A DNA stretch of 40,372 bases from Desulfobacterales bacterium (lineage in GTDB: Bacteria > Desulfobacterota > Desulfobacteria > Desulfobacterales > Desulfolunaceae), in NCBI GenBank assembly GCA_022360815.1, contig JAKSCC010000331.1:1-40372 (forward strand), given 5' to 3'. Position 1 is the first letter of the stretch. Each line of letters starts with the position of its first letter. Made by a program: the position numbers and the translations under genes. The notes below the pieces were generated by a model that saw nothing but the letters and a program-made list of their open reading frames with translations, ran no database searches and was not told where the DNA came from. Positions 8,068-16,981 of the stretch are shown here, in pieces.

Positions 8068-9540
8068 ATGGGCATTACTGTGGGTGGTATCGCTTCGGGA
8101 ATCGACGTTGACAACATTGTCGAACAGATTACCGAAATCGAGAGAAAACCAGCTGAAAAGCTGACCAAGCAGAAAGAGGACTACAATGTACTCATTTCAG
8201 CTTACGCCTCGCTTCAGCAAGAACTCTCAGGCCTCAACAGCGCCACACGGGATCTCCGCTACCCCAGCGCCTTCAGTCAGCACATCGCCTCGGGTGGCGA
8301 TCCAGACAGCTACGCCTTAAGCGCCGGACGCTTCTCCAAAAACGGCACCTACACTATAGAGGTGCATCAGCTGGCCACCGCAGAAAAACTTGCCAGCGGG
8401 CCTTTTTCCCCCGATGAGCACCCAGGGAGCGGTCTTCTCTCCATCACAGTGGGTGAGGGCGAAGCCATCGAAATCAAAGTGGGGGACAACTTTACCTTAC
8501 GGGACCTCGCAAACGCCATCAACGCAGAGAAAAGCGGCGTGACCGCCGGAGTGATTTCCGATGGCGAGTTTGAATACCTGACCCTCTCTGCCGATGCCAC
8601 GGGCCAGAAGAACACCCTCTCCATTGAGGTTTTCGAAGATTCTGACGGAAACAGCTTCGACGCCCAGGGCCTCTCGGCCCTTGTTCCCCAGTCAAACGAA
8701 CATCCTGAGGAAACCCCACTTGCCAAGGATTCTCCCAAGGCCCTTCGCGTCACCCAGACTGCGGCCGATGCTATCATCACCGCAGACGGAATTAAAAACA
8801 TCCACCGCCCTGAAAACACTTTTGATGATGTGATCAAAGATGTCTCCATCACCCTGACCCAAACCTGCGGGCCCACCAGCTTTCGTGTGGGTGTGGACCA
8901 CGCGGCACTGGCTGAAAAGTTCTCCTCGTTTGTGGAGAGTTTCAACAACGTCCTTGCCTTCTTTCATGAAAACCAGAAGTACAACGGTCAGGACAAAGAC
9001 CCAGGCATTCTCTTTGGGGACCAGTCGGTCAACCGCATCAAAAGCTCTCTGATGCGATTGGTCAGCAGCACCTTTTCCGGCAACGAAAACCTGAAAAGCC
9101 TTACCGATGTTGGAATCCGCTTCGGCCGCATTACCGACAAGCAAAGCCCTGAGTTCGGCAAGAGTTATCTGGAGCTGGACGCCGGCAAGCTGGCTGAGGC
9201 CAACACCAAACATCCCGAAGAGCTGATTCGCTTTTTCACCCAGACCCAAGAGGAAAACGAGGGGTTTGCCGTCAAGCTGGGAAATCTTATTTCAGGTTTC
9301 AACGACCCGGGCTCCGGCATCATCACCACCGGTAGCAACGGATTCAAAACCAAGGTGGAGTCTTTGGATAAGCAGATCACGCGCGTTGAAGAAAAAGCCG
9401 ACCGATCGGAGAGTCGCTTGCGAAAGAGGCTCAACTCCCTTGAAAATGTCATTGCGGAGTACAAGGCCACCGGCGACCAGCTCTCTGGACAGCTGGCGGG
9501 CATCGCCAACATCAACCGGCAGATTTCATCCGGTAAATAG
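8068..9540 (+). CDS. fliD: flagellar hook-associated protein 2, filament cap (FliD)
   Basis: FliD forms the cap at the filament tip under which flagellin subunits fold. The 490-residue protein has the usual start MGITVGGIASGIDVDNIVEQI, matching the FliD N-terminal domain. Residues near 115-190 carry the central repeat-like segment (VGDNFTLRDLANAINA). The C-terminal part ends in heptad-like helices, with KVESLDKQITRVEEKADRSE near 430 and a closing SGQLAGIANINRQ. GGAGGG lies seven bases before the ATG. It is between flagellin and fliS, with 50 bases to fliS. Confidence 0.95.
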   Translation: MGITVGGIASGIDVDNIVEQITEIERKPAEKLTKQKEDYNVLISAYASLQQELSGLNSATRDLRYPSAFSQHIASGGDPDSYALSAGRFSKNGTYTIEVHQLATAEKLASGPFSPDEHPGSGLLSITVGEGEAIEIKVGDNFTLRDLANAINAEKSGVTAGVISDGEFEYLTLSADATGQKNTLSIEVFEDSDGNSFDAQGLSALVPQSNEHPEETPLAKDSPKALRVTQTAADAIITADGIKNIHRPENTFDDVIKDVSITLTQTCGPTSFRVGVDHAALAEKFSSFVESFNNVLAFFHENQKYNGQDKDPGILFGDQSVNRIKSSLMRLVSSTFSGNENLKSLTDVGIRFGRITDKQSPEFGKSYLELDAGKLAEANTKHPEELIRFFTQTQEENEGFAVKLGNLISGFNDPGSGIITTGSNGFKTKVESLDKQITRVEEKADRSESRLRKRLNSLENVIAEYKATGDQLSGQLAGIANINRQISSGK

Positions 9541-9590
9541 GCACGCACAAGGCACCAATCACCCGACGAGCATAAGGAAACACTTTTAAG

Positions 9591-10022
9591 ATGACACCCA
9601 TGACATACAACGCTTACGCCACATCCGCCATTTCCGAGGACATTCCCAAAGATCGCCTCCTCATCATGCTCTACGAAGGCGCCATTAAGTTTCTCCACCT
9701 TGCTGAACGCGGCATTCAGGAGAGTCGACACGACCTCAAAGGACACTACATTTCCAAAGTCATGGCCATCATCACCGAGCTCACCACCGCCCTGGATATG
9801 AAGCAAGGGGGTGAAATCTCCACGAACCTGGAAAGCCTTTACGCCTACATGATCAACCGGCTTACCCACGCCAATGTCTCCTGTGATGTGGAGGCGATCC
9901 GCGAAGTGGAACGCCTCATCACGGAACTCAAAGAGGGGTTTGTTGAAGCATCTCGCAGCTTACGTAAAGCGCCGGCGGCTCCGCGCCCAGCAGAATCCAC
10001 TCGAGTGTGTGTCGCCATTTAG
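9591..10022 (+). CDS. fliS: flagellar export chaperone FliS
   Basis: FliS binds the flagellin C terminus in the cytoplasm and prevents premature assembly. The 143-residue protein carries the family hallmarks: the NAYATSAI N-terminal segment, LLIMLYEGAIKFLHLAE (helix 2), SLYAYMINRLTHANV, and EVERLITELKEGF. The final 15 or so residues are a Pro/Ala-rich tail. An AAGGA lies about 12 bases before the first ATG. The ATG at 9600 (residue 4) is an alternative start. It is the last gene before a terminator and lies 50 bases after fliD, so the two are probably co-transcribed. Confidence 0.95.
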   Translation: MTPMTYNAYATSAISEDIPKDRLLIMLYEGAIKFLHLAERGIQESRHDLKGHYISKVMAIITELTTALDMKQGGEISTNLESLYAYMINRLTHANVSCDVEAIREVERLITELKEGFVEASRSLRKAPAAPRPAESTRVCVAI

Positions 10023-10047
10023 CCTGATTGCATTTGCACCGCCTCAA

Positions 10048-10089
10048 ACCCTTTTGCCGACCCTTATCATAGGAGACTGGCAAAAGGGT
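10048..10089 (+). terminator. hairpin after fliS
   Basis: An 11-bp perfect stem, ACCCTTTTGCC (10048-10058) with GGCAAAAGGGT (10079-10089), encloses a 20-base loop and is followed by ATTTG. It is probably a transcription end point or mRNA stabiliser. Confidence 0.55.
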
Positions 10090-10233
10090 ATTTGCGTCGT
10101 ATTCGCTTAGAAATTCAAGCACATTAGATCACAACACGACAAACTCTTTGCAAAGCCATAACCCCTCCACTAAAGGAGTCACATACAACCCCGTTTGTCC
10201 CTTAAAAATCCCTTCAAGGTAAGGAGTTGAGCC

Positions 10234-10647
10234 ATGAACCCCATCTCTTCTGTCCAACCCGCCATGCCCCCGCGACAACCCTCACAGGCGGTGACCGAAG
10301 CCGCCCCTGCGGCTGCCACCATCTCTGTGGAGACCCAAGATGCCGCAAATCAAGACATGCAAAAAAGAGAAGAGGCCCAGCTTGAAACAACGAAGGCTTC
10401 TCTTGAAGATCCCCTCAAAGACGAAGCACTCTCTCAGGATACCTTGGATGATATTTCCCGAGACTTAGAGAGCCTTCACTCGGTGGCCTTAAGTTTCTCG
10501 CGTCATGAAGGCACTGGACGCACCATGGTCAGGGTTCTTAACCGAGACACCCAGGAGCTGATCCGCGAAATACCCTCTGAAAAAGTCCTTGATATCGCCT
10601 CAAAAATCGGTGAAATGGTAGGACTCCTCTTTGACGAAAAAGTGTAA
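10234..10647 (+). CDS. flaG: FlaG family flagellar protein
   Basis: FlaG proteins influence filament length in polarly flagellated bacteria. The mechanism is not well settled. The 137-residue protein has a Pro/Ala/Gln-rich N-terminal half (about 1-60) and a conserved C-terminal FlaG domain. In that domain the pattern LSFSRHEGTGRTMVRVLNRD, then TQELIREIPSEKVLDIASKI, matches the family core of a beta hairpin followed by the IPxE helix. TAAGGAG precedes the ATG. It has its own gap of about 210 bases from fliS and its own terminator, so it may be separately expressed. Confidence 0.93.
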   Translation: MNPISSVQPAMPPRQPSQAVTEAAPAAATISVETQDAANQDMQKREEAQLETTKASLEDPLKDEALSQDTLDDISRDLESLHSVALSFSRHEGTGRTMVRVLNRDTQELIREIPSEKVLDIASKIGEMVGLLFDEKV

Positions 10648-10655
10648 TATGCACC

Positions 10656-10684
10656 AAAGCGCCCTCCCCCCAGGCGCTTTTCTT
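10656..10684 (+). terminator. rho-independent terminator after flaG
   Basis: The stem AAAGCGCC (10656-10663) and GGCGCTTT (10673-10680) closes a C-rich loop and is followed by TCTT. It starts nine bases beyond the flaG stop. Confidence 0.7.
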
Positions 10685-11090
10685 GATTGACGCACGTTTC
10701 CACCCTTTTTTGTTTCCTACAAGGGAACCATCAAACACCCTTCGTCCATTACGCCTTTCCACAATCAAGCCGAATACAAAAAAAATAAAGGTCCTCTCCT
10801 CTTTTTTTCCATGAGATATCCTATCAAATTATCAACTGTTTTTTACTACATCATACACCGCGTTACCCCCCTTGATCATTGTTAAAACAAGTTGCTTTTC
10901 GTTTTCATCTTTGCTAATTTTCATAACTTGTGAATGTATGCGTTGAATATAACTGTCCTTCTTTTATTGACCCGCATATCGGCCGTCTGCGCCCTCCACA
11001 AACGGTGCAAAATACAGCAAGGCCCGCCAAGCGCCCCGCAGTTTGGTGATTCACACGGACCCCTACACCCAACATTTTCAGGAGGCGTGA
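10685..11090 (+). other. gene-free leader of the dpp operon
   Basis: I see no gene in this 400-base AT-rich stretch. TTGAATATAAC at 10943-10953 could hold a -10 (TATAAC), but no well-spaced -35 stands out. AGGAGG at 11081-11086 is the ribosome site of the binding-protein gene. Confidence 0.4.
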
Positions 11091-12659
11091 ATGAGAAGAG
11101 TACTGATACCTATCCTCACCCTGATGTGCATGCTCCTTTGTGCATCGTCGAGCCTTGCAGCAACCGCCGACAAGTACACCATCAACCTTGCGGTGGATGC
11201 AGACCCTGTCACTCTGGACCCCCACATGCAGCTCTCTGGAGCCACCCTCGAATACTCCCACACTGTCTTTGATCCGCTTCTCCGCTGGACCCAAGACATG
11301 AAACACGAAGGCCGCTTGGCCAAAAAATGGGAACGCCTCGATAAACTCACCATGCGTTTCTGGCTAAGAAAAGGAGTTAAATTTCACAGCGGCAACACTT
11401 TTACCGCAAAAGACGTTGCCTGGACCGTGAACCGACTCAAAAAAAGTGTCGACTTCAAAGGGATCTTTGAACCCATCTCCGAGGTCAAAATCATCGACGA
11501 TTACACCATTGATATCGTCACCAAGACCCCCTATCCCCTTATGGCCAACACCGCCACCTACATCTTCCCCATGGATAGCCTCTACTACACCGGCACCGAT
11601 GAGAGTGGTCAGCCCAAGGATATCATCAAAAAAAGCGGCCCCTCGTTTGCCCTCACCCACGAGTCCGGCACCGGACCATTCCGCGTCACCTACCGAGAAC
11701 ACGGTGTAAAAACAGTTTATGAACGCTTTGCCGGCTACTGGGACAAAGCCTCACCCGGTAACGTTAAAAAAATTGTTCTCACCCCCATTAAAAACAACGC
11801 CACTCGTGTGGCATCCCTGCTCTCCGGAGACACCGACTTCATCTACCCGGTCTCCCCTCAGGATTTCAGACAGGTAAAAACCAACAAGCACACCAAGCTC
11901 GTCACCCTCCCCGGCACCCGTGTCATTACCTTTCAGGTAAACCAGACCCGCCGTCCTGAGTTCAAAGATGTTCGCGTTCGCCAGGCCATGGTCTACGCCA
12001 TCAACAACACAGGCATCGTCAAAAAAATCATGAAAGGTTTCGGCACTCCGGCCGGTCAGCAGGGTCCCAAAGGCTACCTCGGCTATGATCCCAACCTTAC
12101 ACCCCGCTATGACCTGAAAAAGGCCAAGGCCCTCATGAAAGAGGCCGGTTACGAAAAGGGGTTTGAGTGCTCCATGATCGCCCCCAACAACCGCTACGTC
12201 AACGACGCAAAAATCGCAGAAGCAGTGGCCAACATGCTTGCCAAGATTGGCATCAGGGTAAACCTGAAAACCATGCCCAAGGCCCAGTACTGGGATGAAT
12301 TCGACGCCAAAGTGGCCGATATCCAGATGATCGGATGGCATGCAGATACCGAAGACTCCGCCAACTTTACCGAGTATCTCACCATGTGCATCAACACGGA
12401 AACAGGCTACGGACAGTACAACAGTGGCACCTACTGCAACCCCCGTGTGGATGAACTCACCTTGGCCTGTCAGTCCGAAACCAACGTGGCCAAACGAACC
12501 GCCATGCTTCAAGAAATTGAGCAGATCCTCTACGACGAGGCCGCTTTCATTCCCCTGCACTGGCAGAACCTTGCCTGGGGGGCAGCCAAAGGCGTTGAGA
12601 TTGAAAAAATCGTCAACGTCATGAACTTCCCTTACGTGGGTGATCTCGTCGTTAAGTAA
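11091..12659 (+). CDS. dppA: periplasmic dipeptide/oligopeptide-binding protein (SBP family 5)
   Basis: This is the extracytoplasmic solute-binding protein of an ABC importer, 522 aa. Residues 1-24 form a Sec signal peptide (MRRVLIPILTLMCMLLCASS, then SLA before the mature start). No proper lipobox is seen, so a soluble periplasmic protein is more likely than a lipoprotein. The mature part shows the family 5 hallmarks: VDADPVTLDPHMQLSGATLE, then W..D..F.LR.GVKFHSG, YGQYN near residue 436 and the C-terminal ADxxPLHWQN-like segment. AGGAGG lies upstream. Genes for two permeases and two ATPases follow. Substrate is inferred as peptides, but nickel or other ligands cannot be excluded for this family. 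Confidence 0.92.
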   Translation: MRRVLIPILTLMCMLLCASSSLAATADKYTINLAVDADPVTLDPHMQLSGATLEYSHTVFDPLLRWTQDMKHEGRLAKKWERLDKLTMRFWLRKGVKFHSGNTFTAKDVAWTVNRLKKSVDFKGIFEPISEVKIIDDYTIDIVTKTPYPLMANTATYIFPMDSLYYTGTDESGQPKDIIKKSGPSFALTHESGTGPFRVTYREHGVKTVYERFAGYWDKASPGNVKKIVLTPIKNNATRVASLLSGDTDFIYPVSPQDFRQVKTNKHTKLVTLPGTRVITFQVNQTRRPEFKDVRVRQAMVYAINNTGIVKKIMKGFGTPAGQQGPKGYLGYDPNLTPRYDLKKAKALMKEAGYEKGFECSMIAPNNRYVNDAKIAEAVANMLAKIGIRVNLKTMPKAQYWDEFDAKVADIQMIGWHADTEDSANFTEYLTMCINTETGYGQYNSGTYCNPRVDELTLACQSETNVAKRTAMLQEIEQILYDEAAFIPLHWQNLAWGAAKGVEIEKIVNVMNFPYVGDLVVK

Positions 12660-12681
12660 CCCTCTTTTCATGCATCACCCT

Positions 12682-12724
12682 GGCCGGACTTCTCTGCTAC
12701 CTCAAAAGAAGTCCGGCCGCTTTA
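12682..12724 (+). terminator. hairpin between binding protein and permease genes
   Basis: A 12-bp perfect stem (12682-12693 with 12707-12718) is followed by GCTTTATT. It lies 22 bases after dppA. Because the permease genes follow without an obvious new promoter, it likely lowers readthrough or protects the dppA mRNA. The rest of the 317-base gap to 12976 shows no gene. Confidence 0.6.
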
Positions 12725-12976
12725 TTGGAAAATTTTTCATCCGGTCGTGCGGCAACGATGTTTCTATTCAGAGGAACCAACCTCACAGTTTCAAACACCA
12801 AACCGCCCTCCATTCCAAATGGGTATTGGATACAAACCCGCACCAAATGGGTCATTCCATCGACACAAAAAATAATAATTCATCTATTATTTGAACAACA
12901 TATAGAAATGTGCTTCAATGCCAGCTCTTCGCCTTTCGGCAAGTGGCAACCCAAACACAAGGACGTATTCTGATCC

Positions 12977-13951
12977 ATGTTTGCATTTACCGTTAAACGT
13001 ATTTTACAAGCCCTTTTTGTGATGCTGATCATCAGCTTCCTGGGGTTTTCCATTAAGCACGAGTTCGGTGACCCTGTTCGCGACATGGTGGGAATCCACG
13101 TCACCGTCAAAGAACGCGAGGCCTTGCGGGAGAAGATGGGGCTCAATGACCCCTTCATGACCCAGTATGTGAGATTTCTTAAAAGGGCTGTCAAAGGAGA
13201 CCTGGGCACCTCCTACTTTCATAAAAAGCCCGCTCTTAAGGTGATTCTCTCCAAGGCTCCGGCCACCCTGGAGCTGGTCTTTGGAGCCAGCCTCATCGTC
13301 ATTTTTATCTCCATTCCCACCGGTATTTTTGCGGCCATCAAACCCAGGCATTGGTTCTCGCGCTTGGCCATGGGAGGAAGCATAGTGGGGGTCTCCATCC
13401 CTGTCTTTCTAACAGCCATTCTCATGATCTACTTCTTCTCCATCACACTGGACTGGCTCCCTTCATACGGACGGGGCGAGACAGTCAACCTATGGGGATG
13501 GCACACTGGCCTCCTGACAGTCGACGGGCTCAAGCACCTCATCATGCCATCCATTGCCCTCTCTTCCATCATGCTGCCTCTTTTCATCCGTCTCATTCGT
13601 TCGGAGATGATGGAGGTTTTGGAAACCGAATACATTCGATTTGCCTACGCCAAGGGTCTTAAAAAAACACGTATCTGGTTTGTCCATGCCTTTAAAAACA
13701 CCCTGCTTCCCGTTATCACCGTGGGCGGGGTACAACTGGGCATCATGCTGGCCTACACCATCCTTACCGAAACGGTTTTTCAGTGGGGTGGCATGGGCTT
13801 CATGTTTCTCGAATCGGTGGAGCGCTCCGACACCACACTGCTGGTGGCATACATCATCTTTGTGGGCGCTGTCTTTGTTCTGGTAAACACCTTCGTGGAC
13901 CTCGTCTACGGCCTCGTCAACCCCACCATTCGGGTATCGGGAAGAAAATGA
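12977..13951 (+). CDS. dppB: peptide ABC transporter permease (DppB type)
   Basis: This is an inner-membrane permease of the importer, 324 aa. It opens with the typical MFAFTVKRILQALFVMLIISFL helix. About six membrane segments follow, and the cytoplasmic EAA-type loop that contacts the ATPases is visible as AYAKGLKKTRIWFVHAFKNT near residues 223-242. Compared with many DppB proteins, the first periplasmic loop is standard (VTVKEREALREKMGLNDPF). The ribosome site is weak (AAGGA about 13 bases upstream), which may reduce its expression relative to the binding protein. Its stop overlaps the next start by four bases. Confidence 0.93.
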   Translation: MFAFTVKRILQALFVMLIISFLGFSIKHEFGDPVRDMVGIHVTVKEREALREKMGLNDPFMTQYVRFLKRAVKGDLGTSYFHKKPALKVILSKAPATLELVFGASLIVIFISIPTGIFAAIKPRHWFSRLAMGGSIVGVSIPVFLTAILMIYFFSITLDWLPSYGRGETVNLWGWHTGLLTVDGLKHLIMPSIALSSIMLPLFIRLIRSEMMEVLETEYIRFAYAKGLKKTRIWFVHAFKNTLLPVITVGGVQLGIMLAYTILTETVFQWGGMGFMFLESVERSDTTLLVAYIIFVGAVFVLVNTFVDLVYGLVNPTIRVSGRK

Positions 13952-14868
13952 AACAGACTCTTTCAAATTTCAAAGAATCGTACCTTTTATACAGTTTCAA
14001 ACGGGACAAGCTGGCCATTATCAGCTTTGCCATTCTTCTTGTTCTGGTGGTGGCAAGCTTCTCGGCCCCGGTTATCGCGCCCTTCAACCCCTACAATGCC
14101 GAAACCATCGACATCATGGACGCAGAGCTTCCTCCTGCCTGGATGGATGAAGGAGACAACCGGTTTCTTCTGGGCACCGACCAGCAAGGCAGAGACCTTC
14201 TCTCCACCATGCTCTATGGCATGCGTCTTTCGGTTTTAATCGGACTGGGGGCCGTCTGTCTTCAGGCGTTTATTGGCATTGCCGTGGGGCTTTTTGCAGG
14301 GTACATGGGAGGACGGCTGGACAACTTTCTCATGCGCATGGCCGATATTCAACTCTCCTTTGCTACCATGATGGTGGCGATCCTCATCAGCGCCATCTTT
14401 CAAACGGTTTTTGGCATGGGAAGATACACGGAATTGGCCGTGCCCCTTCTTATCGTCATTATCGGTGTTGCCGAATGGCCTCAATATGCACGAACTGTTC
14501 GAGCCTCGGTCCTTGGAGAAAAAAGCAAAGAGTATGTGGAAGCAGCCAAGGTGGTCGGGCTCTCAAGATTTCGCATCATGTTTCGCCACATCCTTCCCAA
14601 CACCATGAGCTCGGTCATGGTCATCTCAACGGTTCAAGTGGCCAATGCGGTCATGAGCGAGGCGGCCCTCTCTTTTCTGGGATTGGGAATGCCCGTCAAC
14701 CGCCCTTCTTTGGGATCTCTCATCAATGCTGGCTTTGAGTATATCTTCAGCGGGGCTTGGTGGATCACCCTCTTTCCCGGCATCTGCCTGGTGCTTCTGG
14801 TTTTGGTGATCAACCTTCTGGGTGACTGGCTCAGAGATGTTCTCAATCCCAAGCTTTACAAAGGATAA
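13948..14868 (+). CDS. dppC: peptide ABC transporter permease (DppC type)
   Basis: This is the second permease, 306 aa. The ATG at 13948 overlaps the dppB stop (ATGA), so translation is coupled; the longer open frame upstream is only a shadow of dppB. The N-terminal helix LAIISFAILLVLVVASFSAP is followed by the DppC hallmark LLGTDQQGRDLLSTMLYG near residue 86. The EAA loop is visible as AAKVVGLSRFRIMFRHILPN near 208. The C-terminal MP.NRPSLGSLI and WWITLFPGICL segments are also typical. Confidence 0.93.
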   Translation: MKQTLSNFKESYLLYSFKRDKLAIISFAILLVLVVASFSAPVIAPFNPYNAETIDIMDAELPPAWMDEGDNRFLLGTDQQGRDLLSTMLYGMRLSVLIGLGAVCLQAFIGIAVGLFAGYMGGRLDNFLMRMADIQLSFATMMVAILISAIFQTVFGMGRYTELAVPLLIVIIGVAEWPQYARTVRASVLGEKSKEYVEAAKVVGLSRFRIMFRHILPNTMSSVMVISTVQVANAVMSEAALSFLGLGMPVNRPSLGSLINAGFEYIFSGAWWITLFPGICLVLLVLVINLLGDWLRDVLNPKLYKG

Positions 14869-14878
14869 AAGGCCAAAT

Positions 14879-15862
14879 ATGAGTCACCTTCTTGAAATAA
14901 CCAATCTTGATGTCAAGTTTGCCCTGCGAACCGGAGAAGTCACCGCCATCGACGACCTCAACCTTACCCTGAAAAAGGGTGAACGCCTGGGCGTCGTGGG
15001 AGAGAGCGGCGCCGGAAAATCGGTGACGGGCTTTTCCATCATCAACCTCATTCGAAAACCGGGCTACATTGCTCGAGGGAGTATCAGGTTCAAAGGAGAG
15101 GCGATCTCATCCTTCAGTGAAGAGAAGATGCGAAGCATTCGAGGAAACCGTATCAGCATGATCTTCCAAGACCCCATGATGACCCTAAACCCTGTACTCA
15201 CCATCGGCACACAGATGACTGAAGCCATCCTCGCCCACATGGATGTCTCGCCCAAAGAGGCGGAGGCCATTGCCCTTGAAAAACTGGCCATGGTGCACAT
15301 TCCATCCCCTGGAAAACGCCTGAAGCAGTACCCTCACGAATTTTCAGGCGGCATGCGGCAGCGCATTGTCATCGCCATCAGCCTTCTCACCAATCCGGAC
15401 CTCATCATTGCAGACGAACCGACCACGGCCCTTGATGTGACCATTCAGGCCGAAATCATGGACCTTCTCATTGAACTTTGTGAATCGGGTGAAATGAGCC
15501 TGATTCTCATCACCCATGATCTGGGCGTTGTGGCCGAAACCACCGAACGCATTGCGGTGATGTATGCAGGCAGAGTCATTGAAAGCGGGCCCACAAAGGA
15601 GATCATCCACAACCCGGCACACCCTTACACCCAAGGACTAATCAAAGCCCTTCCCGAAAGCCGCAAGCCAGGAGAGGCGCTCTATCAGATCCCTGGGATG
15701 ATGCCGACCCTAACAGATATCCCTCCGGGCTGTGCATTTAATCCACGCTGCCCCATGCGGGCCGACCTCTGCACCTACAAACGCCCCGAGGCTGCTTTTG
15801 CCAATGAAGCATCAGGCCACATCGCCCTGTGCCATCTTGTCTCCGGAGAAATTACCCCATGA
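14879..15862 (+). CDS. dppD: peptide ABC transporter ATPase (DppD type)
   Basis: This is a cytoplasmic ATPase, 327 aa. Walker A is GESGAGKS near residues 42-49, the Q loop is FQDPMMTLNP, the ABC signature is FSGGMRQR, Walker B is LIIADEPTTALD and the switch His is in LITHDLG. The C-terminal oligopeptide-type extension has PPGCAFNPRCPMRADLC, a cysteine motif common in Opp/Dpp ATPases. The start is at 14879, ten bases after the dppC stop; an earlier in-frame ATG lies inside dppC. Its stop overlaps the dppF start by four bases. Confidence 0.95.
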   Translation: MSHLLEITNLDVKFALRTGEVTAIDDLNLTLKKGERLGVVGESGAGKSVTGFSIINLIRKPGYIARGSIRFKGEAISSFSEEKMRSIRGNRISMIFQDPMMTLNPVLTIGTQMTEAILAHMDVSPKEAEAIALEKLAMVHIPSPGKRLKQYPHEFSGGMRQRIVIAISLLTNPDLIIADEPTTALDVTIQAEIMDLLIELCESGEMSLILITHDLGVVAETTERIAVMYAGRVIESGPTKEIIHNPAHPYTQGLIKALPESRKPGEALYQIPGMMPTLTDIPPGCAFNPRCPMRADLCTYKRPEAAFANEASGHIALCHLVSGEITP

Positions 15863-16878
15863 AAAAAGAGTCCAGCACCCCAGTTTTAAGAGTTGAAAGG
15901 CTCGTCAAGCATTTTGATATTTCCGGGGGATTTCTTGAAAAACTTCGGTTTGATGAAGGCAAGCCCCGCCTCCACAGCACCATCGTCAAGGCGGTCAATG
16001 GTCCCAGCTTTGAGATTACCGAAGGCGAAACACTCAGTGTGGTGGGAGAAAGTGGCTGTGGAAAATCCACCCTGGCCCGATGCGTGATTGGCATCCACCA
16101 GCCCAACAGCGGGGAGGTCCACTTCAGGGGCCAGCGCATTGACCACCTCGGCCCCAAAGCCATGATGCCTTTCCGGGCAAAAATGCAGATGGTCTTTCAG
16201 GACCCCTACTCTTCGTTAAACCCCCGCCTGACCGTGCAAAAAACTCTGGAAGAGCCCTTAAAATTTCACAATCCTGGCATTAAAAATGAAGAGGTAAAAG
16301 AGCGCATCGCCCAAATAATGGAGCAGGTTGGGGTGGACCCCAAATGGGCCCAGCGCTACCCCCACGAGTTTTCTGGAGGCCAGAGGCAACGGGTCAGTAT
16401 TGCCAGGGCCCTGGTGGTGGACCCTGCCTTTATCGTGGCAGACGAGCCCATCAGTGCTCTGGATGTGTCGGTACAGGCCCAAATCTTAAACCTTCTGATG
16501 GAGGCCCAAGAAAACAGGGGACTCTCCTATATGTTTATCTCCCATGATCTCTCGGTGGTTCGCCACATCAGCAACCGGGTTGCTGTCATGTACTTGGGCT
16601 CCTTGTGTGAGCTGGCTGAAACCGATCGCCTCTACACCCAACCCAGACACCCATACACCCAGGCTTTGCTCAGCGCCATTCCCAGCCTCTGCGGCCAAAA
16701 AAAACACATTCGGCTTTCAGGAGAGGTCCCCTCGCCCATTCACCTGCCATCCGGGTGTGTCTTCCATGGCCGATGCCCTTGGGTCACGGACAGATGCCGC
16801 ACCGAAATTCCTCAGCTTCGCCCCTCCTCTTCGGGCAGTCAGGTGGCCTGCCACCGGGAGTCCGAAGGAATTTTTTGA
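15859..16878 (+). CDS. dppF: peptide ABC transporter ATPase (DppF type)
   Basis: This is the second ATPase, 339 aa, starting at an ATG that overlaps the dppD stop (ATGA) with GGAG 12 bases upstream. Walker A is GESGCGKST, signature FSGGQRQRVSIARAL, Walker B FIVADEPISALD and switch His FISHDLSVV. A longer N-terminal loop (ISGGFLEKLRFDEGKPRLHS) precedes Walker A, as is usual for DppF/OppF. It ends with the GCVFHGRCPWVTDRC cysteine cluster. It is the last gene of the operon and is followed by a strong terminator. Confidence 0.95.
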   Translation: MKKESSTPVLRVERLVKHFDISGGFLEKLRFDEGKPRLHSTIVKAVNGPSFEITEGETLSVVGESGCGKSTLARCVIGIHQPNSGEVHFRGQRIDHLGPKAMMPFRAKMQMVFQDPYSSLNPRLTVQKTLEEPLKFHNPGIKNEEVKERIAQIMEQVGVDPKWAQRYPHEFSGGQRQRVSIARALVVDPAFIVADEPISALDVSVQAQILNLLMEAQENRGLSYMFISHDLSVVRHISNRVAVMYLGSLCELAETDRLYTQPRHPYTQALLSAIPSLCGQKKHIRLSGEVPSPIHLPSGCVFHGRCPWVTDRCRTEIPQLRPSSSGSQVACHRESEGIF

Positions 16879-16912
16879 TCACTCCACAAAAAGCTTGCCA
16901 TCCTAAGCCACA

Positions 16913-16956
16913 ATAAAAAAAGGACTCTGCCAACTCGCGGCAGGGTCCTCTCTTTT
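16913..16956. terminator. bidirectional terminator between dppF and the PilZ gene
   Basis: An 11-bp stem (16921-16931 with 16939-16949, one G-U pair) has a T-rich tail on the plus side and a seven-A run on the plus strand before it, giving a U tract on the minus side. It separates two convergent transcripts. Confidence 0.8.
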
Positions 16957-16981
16957 ATCTGCTTTTCCAACGAAGCTGTAT

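Noticed and set aside
11751-12671. Minus-strand open frame opposite dppA
   Set aside because: It is antisense to a certain gene; its Gly/Val/His-rich composition is typical of a shadow frame.
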